Notes: generated from the letters alone by a model not told the origin. A stretch of DNA of 64,000 nt from Chloroflexota bacterium (GCA_021787595.1 JAJYLQ010000002.1:158543-222542), one strand, 5' to 3'. Numbered from the stretch's first letter, positions 41,971 to 50,758 are shown. Numbers and translations: made by a program.

Positions 41971-42625
41971 CAGGAGTTCCGACATTACGATGATCATCGC
42001 CGATGACCATGCCATGCTGCGCGCTGGCCTGCGCACAATGCTTGACGTGCCGCGCTTACGAATCATCGGCGAAGCGGACAATGGCGAAGAGGCAGTCCAG
42101 ATGATCCTTGACCTGCATCCAACCATCGCGTTGATGGACATTCGAATGCCAAAGATGGATGGCATCCAGGCGCTTGAGGCGCTCAGAGACGCGAGGTCAA
42201 CCACGCGCGTAATCATGTTGACAAGTTACCGGAGCACGAAGTACCTTTTGCAGTCATTGTCGGCCGGCGCAGCCGGATTTGTGCTCAAAGACATTCCACA
42301 AGAAGAATTGCTCGCGACCATTCGCGCGGTGGCAGATGGGGCGGCGATGGTGGATGGCAGGTTCTTGGAAAGCGTACTGCGAAGCCTGGAGGAAGAATCG
42401 GACCTGCCAGACTTGCAGCACGAAAACATCGAGCCGCTGTCCATGCGTGAAATGGATATTCTCCGACTCATGGTCGAGGGAATGACGAACCAGGCCATCG
42501 GAAAGGCGTTGGGATTGAGCTCGGGTACGGTAAAAGGGTACGCGCATATCATCATCCAAAAACTTGGTACGAACGACCGCACCCAGGCAGCGGTCAAAGC
42601 AATTCGACTTAGGCTGGTTAAGTAG
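41960..42625 (+). CDS. NarL/LuxR-family response regulator
   Basis: A 221-residue regulator with a receiver domain (IIADDHAM, phospho-acceptor IALMDIRMPKMDG, Lys in FVLKDIP) and a LuxR-type DNA-binding domain (LSMREMDILRLMVEGMTNQAIGKALGLSSGTVKGYAHIIIQKL). It overlaps the kinase gene and is followed by a very strong terminator, so the pair is a closed two-gene operon. Confidence 0.93.
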   Translation: MDRDRSSDITMIIADDHAMLRAGLRTMLDVPRLRIIGEADNGEEAVQMILDLHPTIALMDIRMPKMDGIQALEALRDARSTTRVIMLTSYRSTKYLLQSLSAGAAGFVLKDIPQEELLATIRAVADGAAMVDGRFLESVLRSLEEESDLPDLQHENIEPLSMREMDILRLMVEGMTNQAIGKALGLSSGTVKGYAHIIIQKLGTNDRTQAAVKAIRLRLVK

Positions 42626-42656
42626 GCCAGATTCGGAACCTTGTTCTGCAATTTTT

Positions 42657-42705
42657 CTACCAGAGGGTAGGTGAAAAACCTACCCTCTGGTAGTTTCTTT
42701 TTTTG
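42657..42705 (+). terminator. Strong Rho-independent terminator after the second regulator gene
   Basis: Perfect 16-bp stem starting CTACCAGAGGGTAGGT with a GAAAA loop, followed by TTTCTTTTTTT. Confidence 0.93.
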
Positions 42706-42729
42706 ATCTTGTGCGCTATTCTAATTGAA

Positions 42730-43548
42730 ATGAAATCCAATCATTCTTCGCCCGCGCTTGAACTTTATTCCGTCACGAAGCGTTTTCCCACGTCCAATGG
42801 ACAACCCTACACGGCATTGCACGACTTGAACTTGAACGTCCGCACCGGCGAGTTCCTTGCCATCGTCGGTCCTACCGGTTCAGGCAAATCCACTACACTC
42901 ACATTGATGGCGGGGCTTGAACCGCCCAGCGTGGGCGAAGTGCGCGTACACAGCGAGCCGTTGCGCGGCCTCAATCCATACGTTGGTTACATGTTTCAGA
43001 ACGATGCGGTCTTTCCATGGAAAAATGTTTTGGAAAATGTCGCCGCAGGCCCATTGTTTCGTCATGTGCCTCGGGACCAGGCACATGTCAGCGCGCGGGA
43101 TTGGATTCAACGCGTCGGCCTGGAAGGTTTTGAGGGCTATTATCCGCATCAACTTTCAGGCGGGATGCGAAAACGAGTCGCGCTCGCACAGACGCTCATC
43201 CATCAGCCCGAGATTTTGCTGATGGATGAGCCTTTCAGCGCCCTGGATGTACAGACGCGCGCGCTGATGGAAGACGAACTTCTGGCCATGTGGACGACCT
43301 TGTCTGCCACCACAGTTTTCGTGACGCACGATCTGGAAGAGGCCATCGCGCTCGCTGACCGCGTGTGCGTCTTGACGGCAGGACCCGCAACAGTAAAAGG
43401 GATTTACGAGATCGACCTACCGCGTCCGCGCCATGTTGCCGAGGTTCGTTTTGAGCCGCGCTTTGTGGAACTGTACCATGAGATTTGGGAAGACTTGCGC
43501 CACGAGGTCATGATTAGTTATGAACGCACAAAACAACACACAACTTGA
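42730..43548 (+). CDS. ABC transporter ATPase, nitrate/sulfonate/taurine type
   Basis: A 272-residue ATPase: Walker A VGPTGSGKSTT, Q-loop MFQNDAVFPW, signature LSGGMRKRVALAQ, Walker B LLMDEPFSALD and switch THDLEEAIALADR. The DAVFPWKNV segment is typical of SsuB/TauB/NrtD. No ribosome binding site is seen before the ATG at 42730; the short distance to the terminator upstream suggests a leaderless or weakly expressed start. It couples with the permease gene by a 29-base overlap. Confidence 0.93.
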   Translation: MKSNHSSPALELYSVTKRFPTSNGQPYTALHDLNLNVRTGEFLAIVGPTGSGKSTTLTLMAGLEPPSVGEVRVHSEPLRGLNPYVGYMFQNDAVFPWKNVLENVAAGPLFRHVPRDQAHVSARDWIQRVGLEGFEGYYPHQLSGGMRKRVALAQTLIHQPEILLMDEPFSALDVQTRALMEDELLAMWTTLSATTVFVTHDLEEAIALADRVCVLTAGPATVKGIYEIDLPRPRHVAEVRFEPRFVELYHEIWEDLRHEVMISYERTKQHTT

Positions 43549-44398
43549 GACTCCCCGCAGATTGATACCCTCGTCGGGGGAGGATGCGCGCCGGCAGGTC
43601 CAAGCGCGCCGCCAACGCATCGTCGTCAACATTCTTCGCGTCTTGGTCTCGGTTATCTTTCTGAGCGCGTGGGAATTCGCTTCGCGCGCCCAATGGATTG
43701 ACCCCTTTTTCTTCGGCCAGCCCTCCGATGTAGTCATCCAGATTTGGACATGGATCATCAGAGGCACCGCGCAAGGCCCGCTCTGGGAACAAATCGCGGT
43801 CACGTTGGAGGAAACGGTGCTGGGCTTTCTCATCGGCGTTGTCTTCGGCATCATTCTTGGCATTGCGCTGGGACGCAGCCAAATTCTCGCCGATGTGTTT
43901 GGGCCGTACATTAAAGCGGCAAATTCGATTCCACGCGTGGTGCTTGGCTCGATCTTCATTATCTGGCTTGGCCTGGGCCTGCCGTCGAAAGTCGCGCTGG
44001 CGGTCGTCCTGGTTTTCTTTGTTGTTTTTTTCAACGCGTTTCAAGGCGTGCGCGAGGTTGACCGCAATCTTATCGCCAACGCGCGCATCCTGGGCGCGTC
44101 CCCGCGCCAACTTTCGACTGATGTCATTTTGCCTTCAGCGCTTACGTGGATCATTGCAAGCCTGCACACCAGTTTTGGCTTTGCGCTCGTCGGTGCGATC
44201 GTCGGCGAATACCTGGGTGCCGTCCATGGCATTGGGCTGATGATTGCCACAGCTCAGGGAACATTCAATCCGAACGGCGTTTTCGCGGCGATGGTCATTC
44301 TCGCTGTGGTCGCACTGCTCGCTGAAGCACTGGTAACGCTTATAGAAAATCGGTTGATCAAATGGCGTCCACAACCTGTGAGCGATATAAGTTTTTGA
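43520..44398 (+). CDS. ABC transporter permease, nitrate/sulfonate/taurine type
   Basis: A 292-residue BPD-type permease with six transmembrane helices. The EAA loop that contacts the ATPase is visible as NLIANARILGASPRQLSTDVILPSALTWI. An unusually long polar N-terminus (about 35 residues, QARRQR) precedes the first helix. Together with the ATPase and the lipoprotein it forms one importer. Confidence 0.92.
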   Translation: MNAQNNTQLETPRRLIPSSGEDARRQVQARRQRIVVNILRVLVSVIFLSAWEFASRAQWIDPFFFGQPSDVVIQIWTWIIRGTAQGPLWEQIAVTLEETVLGFLIGVVFGIILGIALGRSQILADVFGPYIKAANSIPRVVLGSIFIIWLGLGLPSKVALAVVLVFFVVFFNAFQGVREVDRNLIANARILGASPRQLSTDVILPSALTWIIASLHTSFGFALVGAIVGEYLGAVHGIGLMIATAQGTFNPNGVFAAMVILAVVALLAEALVTLIENRLIKWRPQPVSDISF

Positions 44399-44493
44399 TA
44401 AGATGGAAATAGAGGAGGCAAAACATGTCAGAGTAGGATTGGCACATCCAGCGGTGTTACCGGAGCACGAAAAAATCTAAAGGAGAAGACACA

Positions 44494-45549
44494 ATGAACA
44501 TTCGAAGACTCGGCCTGTGTGGACTGATCATCGCATTGGCAATTGTGGCAAGCGGGTGCGGCGCCTCGAACGCTGCAACAGCGGTATCTACGAACCCGGC
44601 CGCCGCACCGGCGGAACAAAAAGTCAAGGTTTCGATCATGGTCGGCGGCTTGAACAAGATTATTTACCTGGTCCCGACACTAACCAAACAGCTTGGATAC
44701 TTTGACGAGCAGAACCTGGACGTGCAGTTACTCGACGAACCTGCCGGTGTCAACGCCGAAGATGCGATGCTGGCGGGACAAGTGAATGCCGTCGTTGGTT
44801 TCTACGATCACAACATTGACCTGCAGGGCAAGGGCAAAAAGACGGAAGAGGTTGTCCAATTCGATTGGGTACCGGGCGAAGTGGAGCTTGTTTCGAGCAA
44901 ACTCGCCGACCAAATCAAATCACCTGCAGACTTTAAAGGTCGTAACCTGGGTGTGACCGGCATCGGCTCTTCAACGTACTTTTTGACGCTGTACATGTCA
45001 GTTAAGAATGGCCTGACGGTTGATCAAGTCCACCCCATCGCGGTCGGCGCGGGCGATACATTCATTGCCGCGATGCAAAAGGGACAGATTGACGCAGGCA
45101 TGACGACCGAACCAACCGTGTCCCGGCTGCTTCAGAGTGGTGACGCCAAAATCCTGATTGACATGCGAACCGCGGATGGGACGAAAGCGGCTCTGGGCGG
45201 AACATATCCTGCCGCCTGCCTCTACATGCAGACGGACTGGGCCAATAGTCACAAGGATGTGGTGCAGAAACTGGCGAATGCATTCGTCAAGACGCTCCAG
45301 TGGATTCACACTCACAGCGCGGACGAGATTGCCGCCAAAATGCCGCCTGATTACTACGCCGGAAACCAGGCACTTTACGTGGCTGCGCTCAAGGGCAGCC
45401 TGGATATGTTCACTCCAGACGGGAAGATGCCGTCCGACGGGCCGCAGACGGTATTGAACGTCTTGTCCGCGTTCGACCAGAACATACAGGGCAAGAACAT
45501 TGACCTCAGCGCAACCTTCACGAACGAGTTCGTGAACAACACAAAATAG
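44494..45549 (+). CDS. NMT1/SsuA-type substrate-binding lipoprotein
   Basis: A 351-residue lipoprotein with lipobox VASGCG (Cys at about residue 22) and a short Ala/Pro linker. The body follows the NMT1/THI5-like fold: KLGYFDEQNLDVQLLDEPAG-type loop, ADFKGRNLGVTGIGSSTYF and MQKGQIDAGMTTEPTVSRLL. These proteins bring aromatic or sulfonated compounds, thiamin precursors or riboflavin to the permease; the ligand is unknown. AAGGAG precedes the ATG. It completes the importer operon. Confidence 0.92.
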   Translation: MNIRRLGLCGLIIALAIVASGCGASNAATAVSTNPAAAPAEQKVKVSIMVGGLNKIIYLVPTLTKQLGYFDEQNLDVQLLDEPAGVNAEDAMLAGQVNAVVGFYDHNIDLQGKGKKTEEVVQFDWVPGEVELVSSKLADQIKSPADFKGRNLGVTGIGSSTYFLTLYMSVKNGLTVDQVHPIAVGAGDTFIAAMQKGQIDAGMTTEPTVSRLLQSGDAKILIDMRTADGTKAALGGTYPAACLYMQTDWANSHKDVVQKLANAFVKTLQWIHTHSADEIAAKMPPDYYAGNQALYVAALKGSLDMFTPDGKMPSDGPQTVLNVLSAFDQNIQGKNIDLSATFTNEFVNNTK

Positions 45550-45645
45550 GTCTGTCCATCATCTTTTGTAAGGCAATCACGCGCATTACTGACTCATGGT
45601 TGCTGTTTGCAAGACCCTTCTCCGTGCAGAACAAATTAATTAAAT

Positions 45646-45684
45646 GATGGACGCCAGGGTGAGGGGGGCACCCTAGCGTCCATC
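45646..45684 (+). terminator. Hairpin after the importer operon
   Basis: Stem GATGGACGC/GCGTCCATC continues into AGGGTG/CACCCT with one bulge on each side and a 7-base loop. No clear T run follows, so it may be a processing or weak termination site. It lies 100 bases past the lipoprotein stop. Confidence 0.5.
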
Positions 45685-45765
45685 GCTTTCATAATACTAT
45701 AAGTTGTCGTGCAATGCAAGCCCTTTTTGAATTAGAAAACTTTAATTTTTCCTGTCCGCCTAAGG

Positions 45766-45837
45766 CGCCCCTGGAGGGAATCGAACCCACATCTCGGCCT
45801 TAGGAGTGCCTTGCTCTGTCCATTGAGCTACAGGGGC
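45766..45837 (-). tRNA. tRNA-Arg (anticodon CCT)
   Basis: A 72-nt cloverleaf on the minus strand without encoded CCA. The acceptor stem GCCCCTG/CAGGGGC is perfect, the D-stem is GCTC/GAGC, and the anticodon loop is CTCCTAA. The anticodon stem has mismatches at its first and last pairs (A-G) and the T-stem has one T-T, so the molecule is slightly irregular. It may read the rare codon AGG. Confidence 0.85.
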
Positions 45838-45884
45838 ATAACGAAATTATATCAAATGCAAATGAAATATCATCCGTAAAACAC

Positions 45885-48167
45885 TTATTCGTCTTTGGGC
45901 GGCGCGGCGGGACCGTAATCGAGGATTTGCCTCACTTGCGTATTTCCTTCAGGCGGGCCCACGATGCCGCGTTCCTCCATCACATCCACCAGACGCGCAG
46001 CGCGCGTATAACCGATCCTCATGCGGCGCTGAAGCATGGACACGGAGGCGCGTCCCTCGCGCCGCACAAGATCAATCGCATCATTCAAAAGCGGATCGCC
46101 ATCCGTTTTTTCCATATCCTCCCATAATGGTTGTTGTTTGAGCGGAACACCTTCTGGAATGGACTCCGGGGGCGCACCGGCGACCGCGTAAGGACTGGCT
46201 TGTTGCGCCTGTGTCCGCCAGAACTCCACCAGCTTTTGGATTTCATGATCCGAAACGAACACGCCCTGCAAGCGCACGGGCGCGGGCGCATCAGGAGCCT
46301 GATATAACATGTCGCCGCGGCCCAGCAATCGTTCCGCGCCGGGTTGATCGAGGATGACGCGGCTGTCCACGCCGGAGGCAACGGCAAAAGCAATGCGCGC
46401 GGGAAAGTTGGCTTTGATCAAACCCGTCACCACATCCACGGACGGACGCTGCGTGGCGAGGATCATGTGAATGCCGGTTGCGCGCGCCAGCTGCGCCAGG
46501 CGCGTGATCGTTCGTTCGGTTTCATCCGGCGCGATCATCATCAAGTCGGCCAATTCATCAATGACGATCAAGTAGAACGGCATTTTCCTGCCGCCCTGCA
46601 GTTTCATGCGCGCGTTGTAATCTGTGATGTTGCGCGAACCCGCCTTTGCAAACTCATGATAACGCTTGTCCATTTCACGCGTCATCCATTGCAGCGTGCC
46701 GACGATGCGATCCATTTCGACAACCACCGGCGCGAGCAAATGCGGAATGCCGTTGTAGCCCGTCAACTCCACGCGTTTCGGATCCACCAACACAAGTTTC
46801 AAATCGTCCGGCGTGTTGTTGATTAAGAAGCCGGTCAGGATTGCATTCACACAAACCGATTTACCGGAACCGGTTGCGCCTGCGATCAACAAATGCGGCA
46901 TGTTCTCAAGATTGGCTGTGATGGGATGCCCGGCCACATCCTGCCCAAGCGCAAAGCGCAGCGACGTTTTGTTGCGCTGGAATGTTTCGCTTTCGAGAAG
47001 ATCGCGCAATGCGACTAATGCCATTTCATCATTCGGGACTTCGATGCCGACGTAGCTGTGTCCGGGCACCGGCGCCTGAATGCGGATGCGCGGCGCGGCG
47101 AGGGCGAGGGCGAGATCATCGGCCAGCGATGCGATCTTGCTGACGCGTACACGCGTACGTCCGCTGCGCGTCTCGACGAAGAGCGGCTCCACGCCAAACT
47201 GCGTGATCGTCGGCCCGCGGCTGATCTCGACGATTTGCGCGGGCGCGCCAAACGAGGCCAGCGTCTCTTCGATCAAGTGACCGCGTTGTTTGACGAAATC
47301 TTCGTTCTCCGCTGGCGCGGAACCGGCATCCAGAATATCCGTGACCTGCGGCAAAACCCATTGGATGACCGGAGCCGAAGTTGTGGTTGTCATCGTTGGA
47401 AGATTCGTCGGCGCTGGAATCGCCGACAGTGGAGGCGCGGGGGTCTGCGTCAGCGGGGTGTAGCCGTTCGTCTGCGCGGCCGCTTCGGGTCCCGCGCGAG
47501 GCGTGGCAGGTTTCCTCAGTAAAGATTTGATCTGTGCGATCAACGGCCCGACCCAACGGAATAGATCTTGAATCGTTGTGTCCAAAACCATGGCAAGCGC
47601 AATGAGCGCCCACGCGATCAACGCGATAATCGCTCCCCACGCACCGAGGCCAAACCACAGGACACGCTCGAAGACGCCGCCGATGTAACCACCGCCCGCG
47701 CCATCCTGCGCCGCGATCTGTGCCATTTCGGGCTGGGCAATGATCGAGTGCATTGCCGTCAGAAGCCAGATGAAAAGCAGGATAATTCCAACGGCGCGTT
47801 CGAGCGAAAGAGTCGGGATGCGTTCGATTTTGCGGAGGACGATCCACGAGCCGAAAGCGATCAGCGCAACAGGCAGGACGTAAATTCCCCAGCCGATCAA
47901 TTGCCCCAGCAAACGGAGCAGGCCGCCCGTGATGGCCGAGCGCGACGAAGCGAACAGAGTAAGCAGGATCAAAATCCCGGCGATGGCCAGGATGATCCCG
48001 ATGATGTCGAGTTTGCGTTCGGGCGAAAGGCCCCGCTCAAATGACGGTTCGGCCTGCGTCGAAGTTCGTTTTTGCGGCACAGGTTTTGGACGCGCCTGTT
48101 TCGAACCAGCCTTGCCTTGAGGCTTTTTGTTTTTCTTTGACCGCGAGAAAAAATTGGGGAATCGCAT
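45885..48167 (-). CDS. ftsK: DNA translocase FtsK/SpoIIIE
   Basis: A 760-residue protein: basic N-terminus, four transmembrane helices (about 45-210), a Pro/Thr-rich linker, the alpha/beta motor with Walker A LIAGATGSGKSVCVNAIL and Walker B YLIVIDELADLMM, the LATQRPSVDVVTGLIKAN segment, and a C-terminal winged-helix gamma domain (LLNDAIDLVRREGRASVSMLQRRMRIGYTRAARLVDVMEERGIVG). It pumps DNA during chromosome segregation. The Met at 48167 is preferred; a TATAAT box lies 27 bases upstream. The frame is open further upstream without signals. Confidence 0.95.
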   Translation of the reverse strand: MRFPNFFSRSKKNKKPQGKAGSKQARPKPVPQKRTSTQAEPSFERGLSPERKLDIIGIILAIAGILILLTLFASSRSAITGGLLRLLGQLIGWGIYVLPVALIAFGSWIVLRKIERIPTLSLERAVGIILLFIWLLTAMHSIIAQPEMAQIAAQDGAGGGYIGGVFERVLWFGLGAWGAIIALIAWALIALAMVLDTTIQDLFRWVGPLIAQIKSLLRKPATPRAGPEAAAQTNGYTPLTQTPAPPLSAIPAPTNLPTMTTTTSAPVIQWVLPQVTDILDAGSAPAENEDFVKQRGHLIEETLASFGAPAQIVEISRGPTITQFGVEPLFVETRSGRTRVRVSKIASLADDLALALAAPRIRIQAPVPGHSYVGIEVPNDEMALVALRDLLESETFQRNKTSLRFALGQDVAGHPITANLENMPHLLIAGATGSGKSVCVNAILTGFLINNTPDDLKLVLVDPKRVELTGYNGIPHLLAPVVVEMDRIVGTLQWMTREMDKRYHEFAKAGSRNITDYNARMKLQGGRKMPFYLIVIDELADLMMIAPDETERTITRLAQLARATGIHMILATQRPSVDVVTGLIKANFPARIAFAVASGVDSRVILDQPGAERLLGRGDMLYQAPDAPAPVRLQGVFVSDHEIQKLVEFWRTQAQQASPYAVAGAPPESIPEGVPLKQQPLWEDMEKTDGDPLLNDAIDLVRREGRASVSMLQRRMRIGYTRAARLVDVMEERGIVGPPEGNTQVRQILDYGPAAPPKDE

Positions 48168-48194
48168 GGAACGATAAGGGAAAACGCAAAAATC

Positions 48195-48200
48195 ATTATA
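48195..48200 (-). promoter_or_regulatory. Probable -10 box for ftsK
   Basis: TATAAT on the minus strand, 27 bases before the ftsK start, with a weak TTAAAG about 18 bases further upstream. Confidence 0.45.
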
Positions 48201-48332
48201 GCACAAATGGTCTGTTTTCTTTAAGGTACAATTGCGAAACGTAAAACGCAAAACCGCAATTCGTTGTCTGCGTTTTGCGTGTTGCGTGTTGCGTTTTGCT
48301 TTTCTCTTATCAACTTTCTGCAAGGATTTGTC

Positions 48333-49268
48333 TTGTTCGAAATCTTATTTCTTGGCACGTCCGCTTCTGCGCCATCGGCCAGGCGCGGACTTTCCGCCCA
48401 GATCGTCACGCATGATGAATATCGTTTCTTGATTGATTGCGGCGAGGGCACACAGCGCCAGATCCTGCAATCGGGCACGGGCTTCCGTCATTTGACGCGC
48501 GTGCTGTTGACGCACGGGCATCTCGATCACATCCTCGGCCTCGGCGGATTGCTCAGCACATTTCTGCGCTGGGAAGCCATCGAAGAACTTGAGATCTTTG
48601 GCGGGCGCGCCACGCTCGACCGCGTGCGCGCGTTGCTCGACGGAGTCGTCTTGCGCGGCAACCAGCCGCCAATGCCGCTTCATTTCCGCGAGATCAAACC
48701 CGGCGTCTTCTTCGATGCGGCGGATTTTACGATCACGGCTTTTCCCGTGACGCATCGCGGGCCGGATTGTCTCGGTTATGTTTTCGAGGGCAAAGCGCGC
48801 CGTCCGTTTCTGGCAGAGAAAGCGGACGCGCTTGGAGTCCCGTTTGGCCCCGAACGACGCGGCCTCGTGGACGGCAAGACGATCACGCTGCCGAATGGCA
48901 ACCGCGTCGAACCGGACGATGTGCTGGGTCCGCTTCAAAAGGGCGTGAAGCTCGTCGTGGTGGGCGATGCCGGCAAAACGGACGACCTGCTCGAGGTCTG
49001 TAAAGATGCGGATGCGCTGGTCATCGAGTCGACGTATCTCAACGAGGAAGCCGAGATGGCGCGCCAGTTCTCGCACCTGACCGCACAACAAGGCGCCCAT
49101 TTGGCTGTTAAAGCAAATGTCAGGAAATTGATCCTGACGCATATTTCGCGCCGCTATCGCGGGAAGGATGTGTTGAAGGAAGCACAGGCGATCCATCCGA
49201 ACGCGTCGGTGGCGCGCGATTTCGATGTATTTCAGATCAAGAAAGATGAGCAAGATGGACACGAGTAA
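48333..49268 (+). CDS. rnz: Ribonuclease Z (metallo-beta-lactamase fold)
   Basis: A 311-residue tRNA 3'-processing endonuclease. Zinc motif LLTHGHLDHILGLGG (HxHxDH), further His in FPVTHRGPDCLGY, Asp in VVGDAGKTDDL and His in ILTHISRRY are all visible. It matures tRNAs lacking an encoded CCA, consistent with the tRNA in this window. A TTG at 48333 after AAGGA is the best start, as FEILFLGTSAS is the normal N-terminus. Its end overlaps pfkA by 23 bases. Confidence 0.92.
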   Translation: MFEILFLGTSASAPSARRGLSAQIVTHDEYRFLIDCGEGTQRQILQSGTGFRHLTRVLLTHGHLDHILGLGGLLSTFLRWEAIEELEIFGGRATLDRVRALLDGVVLRGNQPPMPLHFREIKPGVFFDAADFTITAFPVTHRGPDCLGYVFEGKARRPFLAEKADALGVPFGPERRGLVDGKTITLPNGNRVEPDDVLGPLQKGVKLVVVGDAGKTDDLLEVCKDADALVIESTYLNEEAEMARQFSHLTAQQGAHLAVKANVRKLILTHISRRYRGKDVLKEAQAIHPNASVARDFDVFQIKKDEQDGHE

Positions 49269-50235
49269 ATCCTTTACCATTGGAGTCTTGACCTCGGGCG
49301 GTGATGCGCCCGGAATGAACGCGGCCATCCGCGCGGTGGTGCGGACCGCGATGACGCACGGCGCGAAGGTACTGGGAGTCATTGACGGCTTCGAAGGATT
49401 ATTGAACAGCGAATTCCGTCCGCTGGGCGCGCGCGATGTCGGCGGCATCCTGCAGCGCGGCGGGACGATTTTGCAAACCAGCCGCAGTCCGCGCTTCATG
49501 GAGCCGCACGGCCAGCGCGAAGCCATCCGTCACATGAACGAAGTCGGCATGGACGGCCTGGTTGTGATCGGCGGCGAAGGTTCGCTCAAGGGCGCGCGTG
49601 CCCTGCACCAGCAGGGAATCAAGGTAGTGGGCATTCCTGGAAGCATTGACAACGATGTTTGGGGAACCAGCATTTCCGTTGGCACCGATACGGCCATGAA
49701 CACCATCATGGACGCGGTGGATAAATTGCGGGACACGGCTTCGTCGCATCACCGCGCGTTCCTCATCGAGACGATGGGACGCAACTGCGGTTACCTGGCC
49801 GCCATGACCGGGATCGTCTGCGGCGCGGAAATCGTTTTGATCCCCGAGGTTCCGGTTACGTTCGAGGAAGTTGCGAAAACGATCGAGGATGCTTATAAGC
49901 GCGGCAAGACTCATGCGATCATCATCAATGCCGAAGGTTCGGGACATCGAACAACGGACCTTGCTAAAAGGCTCGATGACATGGATGTGGGATTCAGAAC
50001 GCGCGTGACGATTCTTGGCCACATCCAGCGCGGCGGCTCGCCAACGGCTTACGACCGGCTACTTGCTTCGCGCATGGGCTTAAAGGCTGTCGAAGGGTTG
50101 CTGGAAGGCAGGAGTGGTGTGATGACCGGACTTGTGGAACGCGGTATCGAATATGTCCCGTTGGAGGAAGTCATCAGCCACAAACGCGAAGCGAATTTTG
50201 AGTACTATGAGATGACGAAGGTGCTGGCGCGATAA
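49246..50235 (+). CDS. pfkA: ATP-dependent 6-phosphofructokinase
   Basis: A 329-residue enzyme that phosphorylates fructose 6-phosphate in glycolysis. Motifs: VLTSGGDAPGMNAAIRA, GGEGSLKGA, the catalytic PGSIDNDVWGT and MGRNCGYLA, and GHIQRGGSPTAYDR. Gly in PGSIDND (rather than Lys) favours ATP over pyrophosphate as donor. Two starts (49246 and 49255) are possible; neither has a strong ribosome binding site, and translation is probably coupled to rnz. A repeat array begins at the base after its stop codon. Confidence 0.94.
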   Translation: MSKMDTSKSFTIGVLTSGGDAPGMNAAIRAVVRTAMTHGAKVLGVIDGFEGLLNSEFRPLGARDVGGILQRGGTILQTSRSPRFMEPHGQREAIRHMNEVGMDGLVVIGGEGSLKGARALHQQGIKVVGIPGSIDNDVWGTSISVGTDTAMNTIMDAVDKLRDTASSHHRAFLIETMGRNCGYLAAMTGIVCGAEIVLIPEVPVTFEEVAKTIEDAYKRGKTHAIIINAEGSGHRTTDLAKRLDDMDVGFRTRVTILGHIQRGGSPTAYDRLLASRMGLKAVEGLLEGRSGVMTGLVERGIEYVPLEEVISHKREANFEYYEMTKVLAR

Positions 50236-50263
50236 GTGTCACGTGTCAGGTTTCAAGTGTCAG
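50236..50263 (+). repeat. Left array of 7-bp units flanking four-helix-bundle gene 2
   Basis: Four contiguous 7-bp units of consensus GTGTCAN: GTGTCAC, GTGTCAG, GTTTCAA, GTGTCAG. It starts at the first base after the pfkA stop. The inverted partner array is at 50752-50779. The last unit supplies the stop codon of the enclosed minus-strand gene. Confidence 0.9.
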
Positions 50264-50715
50264 GCGCGTTGATTCGGGGAATGTTTGAATCCGCCGATGA
50301 GCGCCTTTGTTTTTTGAGCCTGATCATAATGTTCTTTAAATACAATAACTTCGCCAATGCGGTATCGGGAGCGGTGAACGTAGGACAATTTGCCAAATTG
50401 TCCCACAAATGGCGAAGGTATTGTAAATATAGACTCGTTGATATAACTTACATCCAGCGCGGCGTAAAGTAATGACTGGACTTCCACGGCTGTTCGCCGT
50501 GCGATTCCCAGGAAACGAGCGAATTCCACTTTTGATTCGTAATCGAAGCCTTCCGCAATATTTGTCATTGCGGAGACAGCCGCTCGTTGGATTTGATCGC
50601 GCAAGCCAAAGTCCTTTACGAACGCGCCGGAATTGGCAAGAATATAAATCATCTTTACCAATTTCCGTGCTTCCTGCCAACCCTGAATGTCCTCAAATCG
50701 TTTGATTAACGGCAT
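50260..50715 (-). CDS. Four-helix-bundle (S23/IVP) protein with in-frame palindromic insertion
   Basis: A 151-residue member of the same family as the gene at 14027 (FEDIQGWQEARKLVK, RDQIQRAAVSAMTNIAEGF, LGIARRTAVEVQSLLYAALDVSYINESIF). An 87-bp insertion (29 codons, no stop) follows ...INESIF. Deleting it with one TAAATA duplication gives INESIF-KEHYDQAQKTKALIGGF, the normal helix 4. GGAGGGCAA precedes the ATG. The gene with its flanking arrays fills the space between the pfkA and methylmalonyl-CoA mutase stop codons. Confidence 0.87.
   Translation of the reverse strand: MPLIKRFEDIQGWQEARKLVKMIYILANSGAFVKDFGLRDQIQRAAVSAMTNIAEGFDYESKVEFARFLGIARRTAVEVQSLLYAALDVSYINESIFTIPSPFVGQFGKLSYVHRSRYRIGEVIVFKEHYDQAQKTKALIGGFKHSPNQRA
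50343..50423. mobile_element. 81-bp palindromic element inserted in-frame, containing GTAGG palindrome copy 3
   Basis: Terminal inverted repeats CAATAACTTCGCCA and TGGCGAAGGTATTG match at 13 of 14 positions. TAAATA at 50337-50342 and 50424-50429 is a 6-bp target duplication. The core holds the third 27-nt palindrome (50380-50406: GTAGGACAATTTG, C, CAAATTGTCCCAC, one mismatch). Element plus duplication is 87 bp, so the host reading frame is kept. Confidence 0.85.
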
Positions 50716-50732
50716 TTGCCCTCCCACTCGAA

Positions 50733-50758
50733 TAAAAGTGTCAAGTATTACTTGACAC
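50733..50758 (-). terminator. Possible terminator after the mutase gene, built from the array
   Basis: On the minus strand GTGTCAAGT/ACTTGACAC with a 3-base loop is followed by TTTTATT. It uses the last unit of the repeat array and lies between the mutase stop and the start of the four-helix-bundle gene. Confidence 0.6.

Noticed and set aside
45766..45837. tRNA pseudogene
   Set aside because: Despite mismatches the acceptor stem, D-arm, anticodon loop and T-loop are intact, so a working tRNA is more likely.
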